NCBI GenBank assembly: GCA_020725335.1
Contig: DYFF01000005.1
Span: forward strand, 1 to 55,655
Direction: 5' to 3'
From: Thermodesulfovibrio sp.
GTDB taxonomy: Bacteria; Nitrospirota; Thermodesulfovibrionia; Thermodesulfovibrionales; Thermodesulfovibrionaceae
Length of the DNA stretch: 55,655 nt
The notes beneath the pieces were generated by a model. The model did no database searches, had not been told where the DNA came from, and saw only the letters and a list, made by a program, of their open reading frames with translations. How positions within the stretch are numbered: the first letter of the stretch is position 1; every line of letters begins with the position of its first letter. The translations under genes were made by a program, and so were the position numbers. Of this stretch, positions 44,003 through 52,536 are shown one piece after another.

Positions 44003-45577
44003 ATGAAATTTTTAAGAATTTTAACAACATTAGTGTTTCTTTTATTTACAATAGCTATATTTGCTTACGCACAGAGTGACAAAATTCAGAAACCTTCATT
44101 ACAGGAATTTTCAACTCCTCAACAAACTACGCCTATTTCACCTAAAGTTACATCAGAAACCATTAAAGAACCTAAACCCGGAACTAGCAGTCCATATAGT
44201 CTAAATATAGTTAGCTTTTCTGCCTCATCAACTACCGTTAACTATGGAGATGAAGTGACACTTAGATGGACAATAAGAGGCAATAATCTATCAGGCTTGC
44301 AACTTGAAATAACTCCAGGTATTGGTGCAATTCCCCTTTCACGAACAGATTATAGAAATGAATCTTTTACAATAGAAGGCTCTAAAACAATAAAACCTTC
44401 CAAAACAGAAAAATATATTTTGAGGATTTCAGCACCCGATCCATTCAGATTAGATGTTGACAGAACAGGCCATGTTCATCAACGTACTTTAGAGGCATCA
44501 AAGGCATTAATTATAACTGTAAAAAAACCAAAAATAGAAAATGTTAAACCTTTAGTTGATCAGAAAACAATGAAGATAAAATTCCTTGCGAAAAATACAG
44601 GTGATGGAGATCTCACATCAAGTCCTATACAGGTTGAATATAATGTTATCAATAGCTTATCAGGACCTTCATTAGCTTCAGGCAGATTTACAACCACTAA
44701 TTTAAACATCCGAGCAGGTGAACAGGTTCAGTTAGGGGAGATAACTTTACCAGACCGAGGAAAAGCTTTAAGTGAGGATTCTATCCTCATAGGTGTAGGT
44801 ATCAATCCAATATACAGATTGCCTCTTGAGCGAGATTCCGATACCTATGAGCATAAATGGGATAGAAAACGTTTAACTATTAATAATGATCTTATATCAA
44901 TTTTTGGAGGGTTAATCACAGGTTCTATAAGATTAAACAATTTTGACGGTTCTTCAGGTGCCACTTTGACCCATAATCCATATAAGGCAAATGATTCATA
45001 TGTTGAGATAATGGGAAGAAGGGAGACTTTTTCCATTCCACGTTTTGATCATACTAAGGGGATATATGATTACAGAGGTTTTATAAACAATGTGAACGCT
45101 GCTTTTTCGGGAAGAGATTTATTCTATGTAGAAGATGGAAAGATTAAATTCAGAATAAGTTTTGAGACAAGCGGGACAGAGATTAGGGGTTATGAATATA
45201 CTTGGGGAGTGTGGCATGATGCAACAGCTCCAGATTATAATTTTACAAAATTTGATATTACCGTATATTTCTTGCCAGGATTAAGGAACGGAAAAATTAC
45301 ATACACAGATGTTCAAGTTGTTCCTGATGTAAGAGGTACTTTTGTTGGTGCCTGGGATGCTTTTTTATCTGAAAGACTTGAAAGAGATATTGATGAAAAA
45401 ATTAAAAATGAATTGATAAAAAGAATAAAATCAAAGCTTATGGAAGAATCAATCAGAACAAGAATAGAAAATAAAATTGAAGAATTAATAACCCATAATC
45501 GTCTTTTTAATATTTATAGAGTAGTTAATGTTATTGGAGAAGGTGGAAACATTGTGATTGAATATATTGAAAATTAA
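44003..45577 (+). CDS. Secreted Ig-like/CARDB-containing protein of unknown function
   Basis: 524 residues from the ATG at 44003, chosen because AGGAGG is 9 nt upstream and it begins the signal peptide (MKFLRILTTL ... AYAQ). After a Pro/Thr-rich linker comes an Ig-like segment (SFSASSTTVNYGDEVTLRW), a CARDB-like middle (KIKFLAKNTGDGDL), an unknown beta-rich region with a FDITVYF element, and a final charged amphipathic helix (about 455-510). No catalytic motif was seen. Confidence 0.65.
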   Translation: MKFLRILTTLVFLLFTIAIFAYAQSDKIQKPSLQEFSTPQQTTPISPKVTSETIKEPKPGTSSPYSLNIVSFSASSTTVNYGDEVTLRWTIRGNNLSGLQLEITPGIGAIPLSRTDYRNESFTIEGSKTIKPSKTEKYILRISAPDPFRLDVDRTGHVHQRTLEASKALIITVKKPKIENVKPLVDQKTMKIKFLAKNTGDGDLTSSPIQVEYNVINSLSGPSLASGRFTTTNLNIRAGEQVQLGEITLPDRGKALSEDSILIGVGINPIYRLPLERDSDTYEHKWDRKRLTINNDLISIFGGLITGSIRLNNFDGSSGATLTHNPYKANDSYVEIMGRRETFSIPRFDHTKGIYDYRGFINNVNAAFSGRDLFYVEDGKIKFRISFETSGTEIRGYEYTWGVWHDATAPDYNFTKFDITVYFLPGLRNGKITYTDVQVVPDVRGTFVGAWDAFLSERLERDIDEKIKNELIKRIKSKLMEESIRTRIENKIEELITHNRLFNIYRVVNVIGEGGNIVIEYIEN

Positions 45578-45681
45578 TGTATAATATGGCAGGGAAAAGC
45601 AGATGAAAGCGAAAAATAAGAGTTTAGTAAAATTTGGATTATACATAGTATTTTCTTATAAAAAATCTACGGAGGGATAAC

Positions 45682-47607
45682 TTGATACGGTTTATTATTG
45701 TCTCTATCGGTTTTTTTTCCATTTTTTATAATGCGCTCTCATTTGCGAAAACAGAAAAAGAATTATTGAATGTTCTATCCCCTACAGAAGGCTCTGAAAT
45801 AATTTCCAAAAAGCCAGAGATTAAAGTAGAGTTTGCTGAAACAGTTAAACCGGAAACAATAGTGGTTCTTTTTGACGGAACAGATGTTACTCAATTAATT
45901 AAATTTACTGAAAAGGGTTTTGAATTCAAACCGTTTATGGTAGTTCAGCCAGGTTCTCACACTATTGCCATTACAGCACAGGACAAAGAAGGTAAACAAA
46001 TAGAAAAGACCTTTTCCTTCAAGACCAGGCACTCAGACAATTTTGATGAAGCCTGGTCAAACAATAATGCAACAATAATATACCAGGGGATATTAAAAAA
46101 ACCAGACTCGCTTGGGAATCTGCCTGATTCAAAGATTGAAGGAAATCTTAGCTCTGATACTAAATTAAAAAATCAAACATGGGAGTTCACTTTTAACACA
46201 AATCTTAGATATTTTGACCAAAGTGAACCACTTGCACCACCACAGAAGAAGGGTTATGACATAGTTAATTGGATTTTGACAGGTACATATACAAAAGATT
46301 CGTTTAAAGCAAAAACAAGCATTGGAGATATTCAAATAACAGAAACTCCCTACACTATTTCTGGACTTAGTCGTAAGGGAGGATTGTTCAATTTTGAATA
46401 TGATATTTTTCAGTTAAATGCCTTTACAGTCAAAAGTGAAGCAGTCTATGGTTCAAGAGGCGGAACAGGTATAGAAACATCTAATAATGATCACATAATG
46501 GGTTTATCAGCGGGATTAAAACTCTTTGATAAAAAGATGGAAATTAAAACTGTATACATTACAGGCGGTGAACCTTCAACAGGTTTTGGTATTTCTGGTA
46601 CAGGAGGTAATAAGCAGGGAGAAGTCTTGGGATTTCTTTTGATCTCTAATTTTTTTGAAAACAAATTAAATACAGATTTTGAGCTTGATTTTTCAAGATA
46701 TGACCCTGATAGTTCTGATGAGTTTGGTAAAAGCAGTGATAAGGCTTACAGAGCCAAGTTTTATGGAACAATAGATAGATACAACTATGAAGCAATGTAT
46801 GAGTACATTGGTAGAGATTATCAGGTAGTTGGTAATACTATACAGAAGGACAGAGAGGGTTTAAGCTTAAAAGGTGGAGCTAACTGGGACTGGCACTCTT
46901 TGAATCTTTCCTTATCAAGATACAATGATAACGTGAGAGGAGATGAACTTTTCCCCCGAATATATAATACCCAGTTTGTAGCAGACTATTCGTTCAATAA
47001 AATTCCAGAACTTCCAATGGGTTTGAATTATCAAAAATTTATCCAGAAAAGCACAAAGGAACCTGAAGCTACTACCAAAATAAATACAGAAACGGATACT
47101 CTTTCAGGCAGAATAAGTTATGTGAAGGACAAACTGAATATAGGATTTACAACAGCTTATTCAGTCATGAATGACAAAACAGAAGCTAATAATGATACGA
47201 CTTCTGTAACTTATACATTTACGCCTGCCTATAATGATGTTAATTATTCTGTTAGCACGAGCTTTTCGCTTAATCAGTCTAAGGTCAAACTTACCGGTGT
47301 GAGAACAGATAGTTATGCTACAAATCTTGATTTAAAAACTAAATTCTTAAATCAAAAAGCAACTTTCGATGTAGCCGGAACTTATACAATAACAAAGGCA
47401 AATGATGGTTTAACTAATACGAGGAATTTAAATGGAACGGTTCAACTTGCCTATGACCTTGCTAAATTTGTAAGAGACTACCTAAAACCTGTAATAGCAC
47501 TTAAGGCAACTTACTCAAAAATAACTGATAAAATTTCCTCATCAAATAACAGAGATGAATTTGTCCTTTATCTTGTTTTTACTTCAAACATTCCATTTTC
47601 ATTTTAA
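45682..47607 (+). CDS. Probable outer membrane beta-barrel with N-terminal Ig-like domain
   Basis: 641 residues from a TTG start with GGAGGG 5 nt upstream. Signal peptide to about residue 22. An Ig-like domain (about 30-115: LSPTEGSEIISKKPEIKVEF, VQPGSHTIAITAQDKEG) precedes a region of about 500 residues built of alternating strands and short turns rich in Tyr, Asn and Thr. The protein ends LVFTSNIPFSF with a terminal Phe, the usual recognition signal for outer-membrane barrels. Likely to be a surface anchor or export pore for neighbouring secreted proteins. No named family recognised. Confidence 0.65.
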   Translation: MIRFIIVSIGFFSIFYNALSFAKTEKELLNVLSPTEGSEIISKKPEIKVEFAETVKPETIVVLFDGTDVTQLIKFTEKGFEFKPFMVVQPGSHTIAITAQDKEGKQIEKTFSFKTRHSDNFDEAWSNNNATIIYQGILKKPDSLGNLPDSKIEGNLSSDTKLKNQTWEFTFNTNLRYFDQSEPLAPPQKKGYDIVNWILTGTYTKDSFKAKTSIGDIQITETPYTISGLSRKGGLFNFEYDIFQLNAFTVKSEAVYGSRGGTGIETSNNDHIMGLSAGLKLFDKKMEIKTVYITGGEPSTGFGISGTGGNKQGEVLGFLLISNFFENKLNTDFELDFSRYDPDSSDEFGKSSDKAYRAKFYGTIDRYNYEAMYEYIGRDYQVVGNTIQKDREGLSLKGGANWDWHSLNLSLSRYNDNVRGDELFPRIYNTQFVADYSFNKIPELPMGLNYQKFIQKSTKEPEATTKINTETDTLSGRISYVKDKLNIGFTTAYSVMNDKTEANNDTTSVTYTFTPAYNDVNYSVSTSFSLNQSKVKLTGVRTDSYATNLDLKTKFLNQKATFDVAGTYTITKANDGLTNTRNLNGTVQLAYDLAKFVRDYLKPVIALKATYSKITDKISSSNNRDEFVLYLVFTSNIPFSF

Positions 47608-47619
47608 GGAGGATAGATT

Positions 47620-49722
47620 ATGAAGAAGTATAGTTTATTGATAATGCTCTGGTTAATATTTGGTTTAACTACTTTATCATATGCTCAGGTAACTGTTATA
47701 GCAAGCAAAACCAATATCCCAAGAGGGCAATCAAGTGTGGTAACTTTAAATTATCAGGTAACAAATCCTAATTATACTCCATGCTCTATGACCTCTAACT
47801 TTGGTACCTTTGAAATAGGAAATGTTGCTTTAGGAACAAACTCCACGCCTCTAACAATCAATATTCCATCTAATGTAAATTTTATGCAAGCCATAGAATC
47901 TTTAAATATTCCATTTAGAGTTATTGAAAAGGCAATAAAGATGGGCTTTAATAAGTTTCAATATGTAAGAACGTTTTCTTCCCAAACATGCTTTGGTGCT
48001 TATGTGCCATCTACTACAGTTACATTTTACATAACAACCGAAGCAGCAGCTGATTTTGATATCAAGCGAATTGAGCTATATTTTGAAAATCGCCGTGCAG
48101 AGATTACAGTACCAAAGAACTACAAAGGACTCAAAGCCTTTGCAGACATTAAATTTACAGGCTCAGGACTACTCAAAGGTTACTGGGAAGTAGATGGAAG
48201 AATTATAAGTTATGTTAATCAACATATAACTTATGGACGGGAAGTGACCCTTCAGACTCCTGCTATACCTCCCTTGCCTACTTTTGAAACAGGTACTCAT
48301 ATAGTTAGATTTGTTATCACAAGTCCCTCTGTTGACATTCCTATTCCTTCAGCCCTTTATTTTGTTACCGCCCAAGAAGTCAAGGAAATAGTAAGAATAA
48401 AGCTACTCCACCCTGAAGATAAATCAAAGCTTGATTTTAGCCCTCAGAAATTCACATGGGAAAAACTTGATGGGACGATGCTTTATCTAATTCAGTTTTT
48501 TGATAACAAAGATTCAAAACCCATATTTTCTGCCTATACAAGAGAAGGAGTTTATCATTTGCCGGAATCTATTTTTAAGAAAATATTCCAGCCTGGTAAA
48601 AATTATTACTGGAAAGTCATAGGCTTTGATGAAAGCCACAATACAGTGGGAGAAAGTAATGTATGGGAATTTTCATTTAATATGAGTGCTTTTATCCCGG
48701 GGCAGATAATCATTGCTCTTTCAAGGTCTGATTTTTCAGAAGGATTTATTGAAGAAATAAAACATAAATATGAGGTGGAAGTCCTTGATTTTTTTCCTTT
48801 AGAATCAGTTGGTTCATTTGTGATTCTTCTTAAAACTGATAGAAACATTTTTGAGAAAATTGACCAGCTTAAAGGTGAAAGCAAGATAATTCTTGCCCAG
48901 CCAAATTTTATATTTCAAACCTTTTCAGAACCCATGAGAAAGCTTCAGTACGCCTTTGACCTTATGAAAATTGATAAACTCCATAGGTTTTATAAAGGTA
49001 GAGGCATAAAAGTGGCAATTATTGACACAGGTGTTGATTTTGAACATAGGGATTTAAAGGACAGAGTTGTTTTTGCTAAAAACTTTGTAAAAAATGACTC
49101 CTATAAAAAAGAGATTCACGGAACAGCTGTGGCGGGTGTAATAGGAGCAAATATTAATAACCTCGGGATATGTGGCGTTGCACCTGAGGCAGAAATATAT
49201 GCTTTAAGGGCTTGTAGCCAACTGGGAGAAAAAGCAGAAGGTAGATGCACCAGTTTAAGCATTGCTCAGGCCATGGATGAGGCTATAAAAAAAAATGTAA
49301 GAGTTATAAACATGAGCTTTGGCTCATCAAATTATGACAGGCTGTTGAGCAGAATGATAGATTCTGCAGCAAAGGCAGCTATTTTTGTAGTAGCACCTGT
49401 TTCAAAAATGGGCAACTCAATAACCTTTCCTGCCTCTCATTCAGAGGTAATCTCAGTTGGGGGGATTGACGAAAAGGGGAATCCCTATCCAGCTAAAGAA
49501 ATAGCAGATAAAGCAAAAGTTTTAGCTCCAGCTGAAAATATATTTACTACTATTCCCCATGACAAACATAATTTTATGTCAGGTGTTTCTCTTTCTTCAG
49601 CTTATGTTAGTGGACTTTTAGCTTTGTATTGTGAAAAAGGAAATAGTAAAAAAATCCCAATCTTCAAAGGTAATCTTTGCAAGTGGGAAGAGGAATTATT
49701 TGGTATTTCCTTATGCGACTGA
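47620..49722 (+). CDS. Secreted subtilisin-like (S8) serine protease
   Basis: 700 residues. Signal peptide ending near SYAQ; N-terminal beta-rich part with fibronectin-like segment (about 265-350: LLHPEDKSKLDFSPQKFTW). A propeptide-like domain at about 365-445 (PGQIIIALSRSDF ... AQPNFIFQTF) precedes the S8 domain with D469 (IIDTGVD), H500 (EIHGTAVAGV) and S657 (MSGVSLSSA). The Ser block reads GVSLSSAYVSG instead of GTSMAAPHVAG, and the oxyanion-hole region VVAPVSKMGN departs from VVAAAGN, so activity may be altered. AGGAGG sits 7 nt before the ATG. Only 12 nt separates it from the barrel gene. Confidence 0.85.
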   Translation: MKKYSLLIMLWLIFGLTTLSYAQVTVIASKTNIPRGQSSVVTLNYQVTNPNYTPCSMTSNFGTFEIGNVALGTNSTPLTINIPSNVNFMQAIESLNIPFRVIEKAIKMGFNKFQYVRTFSSQTCFGAYVPSTTVTFYITTEAAADFDIKRIELYFENRRAEITVPKNYKGLKAFADIKFTGSGLLKGYWEVDGRIISYVNQHITYGREVTLQTPAIPPLPTFETGTHIVRFVITSPSVDIPIPSALYFVTAQEVKEIVRIKLLHPEDKSKLDFSPQKFTWEKLDGTMLYLIQFFDNKDSKPIFSAYTREGVYHLPESIFKKIFQPGKNYYWKVIGFDESHNTVGESNVWEFSFNMSAFIPGQIIIALSRSDFSEGFIEEIKHKYEVEVLDFFPLESVGSFVILLKTDRNIFEKIDQLKGESKIILAQPNFIFQTFSEPMRKLQYAFDLMKIDKLHRFYKGRGIKVAIIDTGVDFEHRDLKDRVVFAKNFVKNDSYKKEIHGTAVAGVIGANINNLGICGVAPEAEIYALRACSQLGEKAEGRCTSLSIAQAMDEAIKKNVRVINMSFGSSNYDRLLSRMIDSAAKAAIFVVAPVSKMGNSITFPASHSEVISVGGIDEKGNPYPAKEIADKAKVLAPAENIFTTIPHDKHNFMSGVSLSSAYVSGLLALYCEKGNSKKIPIFKGNLCKWEEELFGISLCD

Positions 49723-49744
49723 ATAGAACTTGATTAAGGAAATT

Positions 49745-49776
49745 TTTTTGAACATTTAGTAGACAAAATTTTACTA
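49745..49776 (+). promoter_or_regulatory. Shared bipartite motif, copy C
   Basis: TTTTTGAAC at 49745-49753, 17 bases, TTACTA at 49771-49776. It lies in the 125-nt gap before the gene at 49848, about 70 nt before its start codon, and would begin a second transcript within the cluster. Confidence 0.5.
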
Positions 49777-49847
49777 AGTAATAACGTTATTAATTGAAAA
49801 GGGAGAAAATCCTTAAAGTCTCAAAAATAAAAAAGAGGAGGTGAAGA

Positions 49848-50354
49848 TTGAACAGAAGGCTATTTATTCTTATCATTTTTTGTTTTTGCTTTGCTTTCAG
49901 TGCTCATGATAGCATCGGACAGCAGACGTTAAATGTTACACAACCAAAAGTTAACGAAAACATTCAAAAGCAACAACAGCAAACACCCCAGCCACAAAAG
50001 CCTAACGAAAACATTCCAAAACTGCAACAGCAACAGAGACCTCAGCCACCAAAGTTTAATGAAAACATCCCGAAACAACAACCGCCACCTACGGTAAAGA
50101 GCCGTGAATTCCGAAACATTGACTTTATCGCCATTCCTTACGTAAAAAGCAGAGAGTTTCTTAACATTGATTTTGAAGCAATCACGCTCACAAAGAGCAG
50201 GGAGTTCTCTAATATTGATTTTACTGCTACTCCCCTAACTAAGAGTAGAGAATTCACTAACATTAACTTTGAAGCAATTAAGGTTACAAAGAGCAGAGAA
50301 TTTACCAACATTGATTTTATTGGTGTAAAAATTCTTGACTTACAGAAAAAATAA
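49848..50354 (+). CDS. Secreted Pro/Gln-rich protein with five KSREF repeats
   Basis: 168 residues from a TTG with AGGAGG 9 nt upstream. Signal peptide to about residue 25. The middle is low complexity with three copies of an NENI-containing Gln/Pro unit. The C-terminal 80 residues are five tandem 16-residue repeats with consensus TKSREFxNIDFxAIxx. No named repeat family is recognised. The alternation of charged and hydrophobic residues suggests a beta-strand per repeat. A structural or binding role on the cell surface is likely. Confidence 0.7.
   Translation: MNRRLFILIIFCFCFAFSAHDSIGQQTLNVTQPKVNENIQKQQQQTPQPQKPNENIPKLQQQQRPQPPKFNENIPKQQPPPTVKSREFRNIDFIAIPYVKSREFLNIDFEAITLTKSREFSNIDFTATPLTKSREFTNINFEAIKVTKSREFTNIDFIGVKILDLQKK
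50094..50333 (+). repeat. Five 48-bp tandem coding repeats (KSREF units)
   Basis: Five consecutive 48-bp units encode KSREF[RLST]NI[DN]F. The protein is more conserved than the DNA: codon choices differ between copies (AGCCGT, AGCAGA, AGCAGG, AGTAGA), showing old copies under protein-level selection and not a recent DNA expansion. Confidence 0.85.
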
Positions 50355-50386
50355 AAAATTGTAAAGAAAGCGTAAGAGGAGGAAAA

Positions 50387-50803
50387 ATGAAAGTAAATTT
50401 TAAAAAGACTTTAGCAATTTTTGGAACAGCAACCTTTTTGGTATTTTCGGTAACTTTTGCATTAGCCCATGACCCTTCAACCACAAATTACCCCCAGTTT
50501 AGTCATGCTCATGTTAAAGGAAAAATAACCGCACCGGATGGCTCTGTTATTCGCCTTCCCGAAGGAGCAATGGTAAGAGCTATGTCAAGTGAAGCATTTC
50601 GTTTTATACCACAGGAATGTCATATGAATCAAAATCCTGTTACTTCTCCTATAAATCCAAATACAGGTGAATATGAATTGATATTTTATTTCAGAGTTGA
50701 TTCTGAGAAATGCAGAGACGAATTTCAAAAAAGACCCTTAGATACATCAAAAATACAAATTATTAATGCTCCTGGATATGAATTTAAAAGAAAAACGAAT
50801 TAG
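50387..50803 (+). CDS. Small secreted protein of unknown function
   Basis: 138 residues. Signal peptide ending FALAH; then SHAHVKGKITAPDGSVIRLPEGAMVRA, which reads like the start of a carboxypeptidase-regulatory or transthyretin-like fold, and two Cys (about 78 and 105) that may pair. AGGAGG precedes the ATG. No motif names it. Nine bases separate it from the next gene, indicating co-transcription. Confidence 0.65.
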   Translation: MKVNFKKTLAIFGTATFLVFSVTFALAHDPSTTNYPQFSHAHVKGKITAPDGSVIRLPEGAMVRAMSSEAFRFIPQECHMNQNPVTSPINPNTGEYELIFYFRVDSEKCRDEFQKRPLDTSKIQIINAPGYEFKRKTN

Positions 50804-50812
50804 GAGGACAAA

Positions 50813-51385
50813 ATGAGAAAGTTATTTGCTTGTATTAGTATTTTTAGTCTAATTTTACTTGCATTTTCTTTAACCTATGCTGAGACACCCATTCAACCAA
50901 AAGAACCTCTTAAATCTCCTGTTGACAAAGAGAAATTAGAAAGGATTAAACCTCCTCCACCTCCAAAAAAATGTCCTGATCCAGCAGTTCAGGGAATTGA
51001 TTTTGCCATTGTATCAAAGACAAGTCAGTTTTCAGGAAAAGTAAAAATAACAGGCGTGGTAAAGAACATTGGCTTAGAGCCATACATTTCAGGACCAAAT
51101 CAGCAGGCTGTTTATCTCTATGAAGTTCCAATGGGAGGAAAAGCTAACCTTGTAGCTACAAAAAAATTCCAGAACCTAAATCCTGGGCAGGAAGTAAAGG
51201 TTACTTATGAGCGTAACTGGAATGCTTCCTCACCTGCAGAAGGTGAATTCCCCCCTTCCTATAAAGTTGTTATAGCATATGACCCTGACATTACATTAGA
51301 CAGTAATCCCAAAAACGATGACTGCAACATGAACAACAATCAAAAGGAAAGAAGCGGTACAGAGATAAACGCACTTTTTAGATAA
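50813..51385 (+). CDS. Secreted CARDB-like protein
   Basis: 190 residues. Signal peptide ending LTYAE, then a linker with a poly-Pro run (KPPPPPKK) and a CARDB-like domain at about 62-180 (AVQGIDFAIVSK, ITGVVKNIG, NLNPGQEVKV, VVIAYDPDITLDSNPKNDDCNMNNN). The closing D/N-rich block is the usual CARDB end. AGGAGG sits 6 nt before the ATG. Same architecture as the proteins at 43039 and 51953, suggesting paralogues that share a partner. Confidence 0.7.
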   Translation: MRKLFACISIFSLILLAFSLTYAETPIQPKEPLKSPVDKEKLERIKPPPPPKKCPDPAVQGIDFAIVSKTSQFSGKVKITGVVKNIGLEPYISGPNQQAVYLYEVPMGGKANLVATKKFQNLNPGQEVKVTYERNWNASSPAEGEFPPSYKVVIAYDPDITLDSNPKNDDCNMNNNQKERSGTEINALFR

Positions 51386-51390
51386 AAAAG

Positions 51391-51427
51391 TTTCCCTGCA
51401 GGAAGCCTCAGGCTTTCTGCAGGAAAA
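51391..51427 (+). other. Long intergenic hairpin
   Basis: An inverted repeat forms a stem of about 16 pairs (core CTGCAGGAAGCC / GGCTTTCTGCAG, one G-T pair) around the loop TCA, flanked by A runs on both sides. On the + strand no T tract follows, so it is a weak terminator but could block or protect mRNA ends. On the - strand the hairpin is followed by T6. Confidence 0.65.
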
Positions 51428-51455
51428 AACATAATTTAGAAAAAGGAGGTTTAAA

Positions 51456-51932
51456 ATGAGAATTTACAGCAAAATATTATTGGTAACATTTTTAGTTTTA
51501 GCAATTTTGAGTTTTGTCTATGCAGAGGAAAAGCTTACAATTAAGGCGATTAAGTGTTGTATAGCTGGCACTTATGAAGGAGTAACAAATGATTCACCAA
51601 ACTGCCCTTACGGTCCTAAGCCTGGAAAATTTACAATGATAATCAAGCAGACAGATTGCAGTTCAGCGGTTTATGGAGAAGTTTTAGATAGTTCAACAGG
51701 AGCACCGAAGACAAAATTTGAAGGGACAGTAACACCCATACCAAGGAGTAATTGTTGTATGCTTACAGGAAAAGCTAAGGGAATGCCTGGAACTCCTGAT
51801 GCTGAATGTATTCATGAAGTGAAGGCAAAAATTTGCAAGAACGCTACAGGGAAGTGGGAAGTGATAAATGGGACATACACAGCAATTGCAGGTAAATGTT
51901 GTAGTGGTACTTTTTCTATTAAGCAAAGATAA
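51456..51932 (+). CDS. Secreted Cys-rich protein of unknown function
   Basis: 158 residues. Signal peptide ending VYAEE; the mature part has about ten Cys including CC pairs at IKCCIAG, SNCCMLTG and GKCCSG near the end, suggesting disulfides in the periplasm or outside. The pattern CCIAGTYEG and YGEVLDSSTGAPKTKFEGTV resembles a small beta barrel or lipocalin-like design, but no family is recognised. AAGGAGG precedes the ATG. It follows the hairpin at 51391-51427. Confidence 0.65.
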   Translation: MRIYSKILLVTFLVLAILSFVYAEEKLTIKAIKCCIAGTYEGVTNDSPNCPYGPKPGKFTMIIKQTDCSSAVYGEVLDSSTGAPKTKFEGTVTPIPRSNCCMLTGKAKGMPGTPDAECIHEVKAKICKNATGKWEVINGTYTAIAGKCCSGTFSIKQR

Positions 51933-51952
51933 AAAATAGAAAGAAGGAAAAA

Positions 51953-52513
51953 ATGAAGATTAAATATTTGATAAGTTTTTTATTGTTGTCTATATTTTTA
52001 TACTCCCATGCTTTTTGCGAAAAAGCAAAAGAGGTCTCTCCAGCACCAGTTAAACCATCAGATTCAACACAGCAGAGGATAGGACCACCTCCGATGCCAG
52101 ACCTTATCATTGTAGCAGATAAAATTGAACTTGTTGGCACACATTACATAAATTTTGCCAGTGCTTGCAGAGGCGAATGTATCATTGCAAGGATAAAATT
52201 TCGCATAGAAAACCGTGGTAATGCTGACGTAAGAGAGAGATTCAAGGTTTCAATCATGCAACAGCTTCCTTCACCTCCGGGAGGAGAACAGGAAGTTTTG
52301 ACAGATGACCCATTTATAAATGGGTTGAGACGGTCTGGAGTGGGCGAGTTTTATGCAAACATTACATGGCCTATATATTTTCCTTTAAGCATGGCAGGGC
52401 AGAAAGTGAAAATAAGAGCAGTGGTGGACAGTCTAAATAATGTTAGAGAGAGCGATGAGACTTTAAATGTGAGCAGATGGCTTGAGATACAACTTCCAGA
52501 GAGAAAAAAGTAA
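51953..52513 (+). CDS. Secreted CARDB-like protein
   Basis: 186 residues. Signal peptide ending FCEK; a short Pro/Ser linker; a CARDB-like domain at about 45-180: PDLIIVADKIEL, ARIKFRIENRGNADVRERFKVSIM, VGEFYANITWPIY and VKIRAVVDSLNNVRESDETLN. Two Cys (about 69 and 73) sit in an SACRGEC loop. It lies 20 nt after the Cys-rich gene, so the two are probably in one transcript. Confidence 0.7.
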   Translation: MKIKYLISFLLLSIFLYSHAFCEKAKEVSPAPVKPSDSTQQRIGPPPMPDLIIVADKIELVGTHYINFASACRGECIIARIKFRIENRGNADVRERFKVSIMQQLPSPPGGEQEVLTDDPFINGLRRSGVGEFYANITWPIYFPLSMAGQKVKIRAVVDSLNNVRESDETLNVSRWLEIQLPERKK

Positions 52514-52536
52514 AGTCAGAAAGGAGATGAATTAAA

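Noticed and set aside
50094-50333. Regular repeats at 50 kb taken as a possible CRISPR array
   Set aside because: The units are contiguous with no spacers, remain in frame and encode a repeated peptide.
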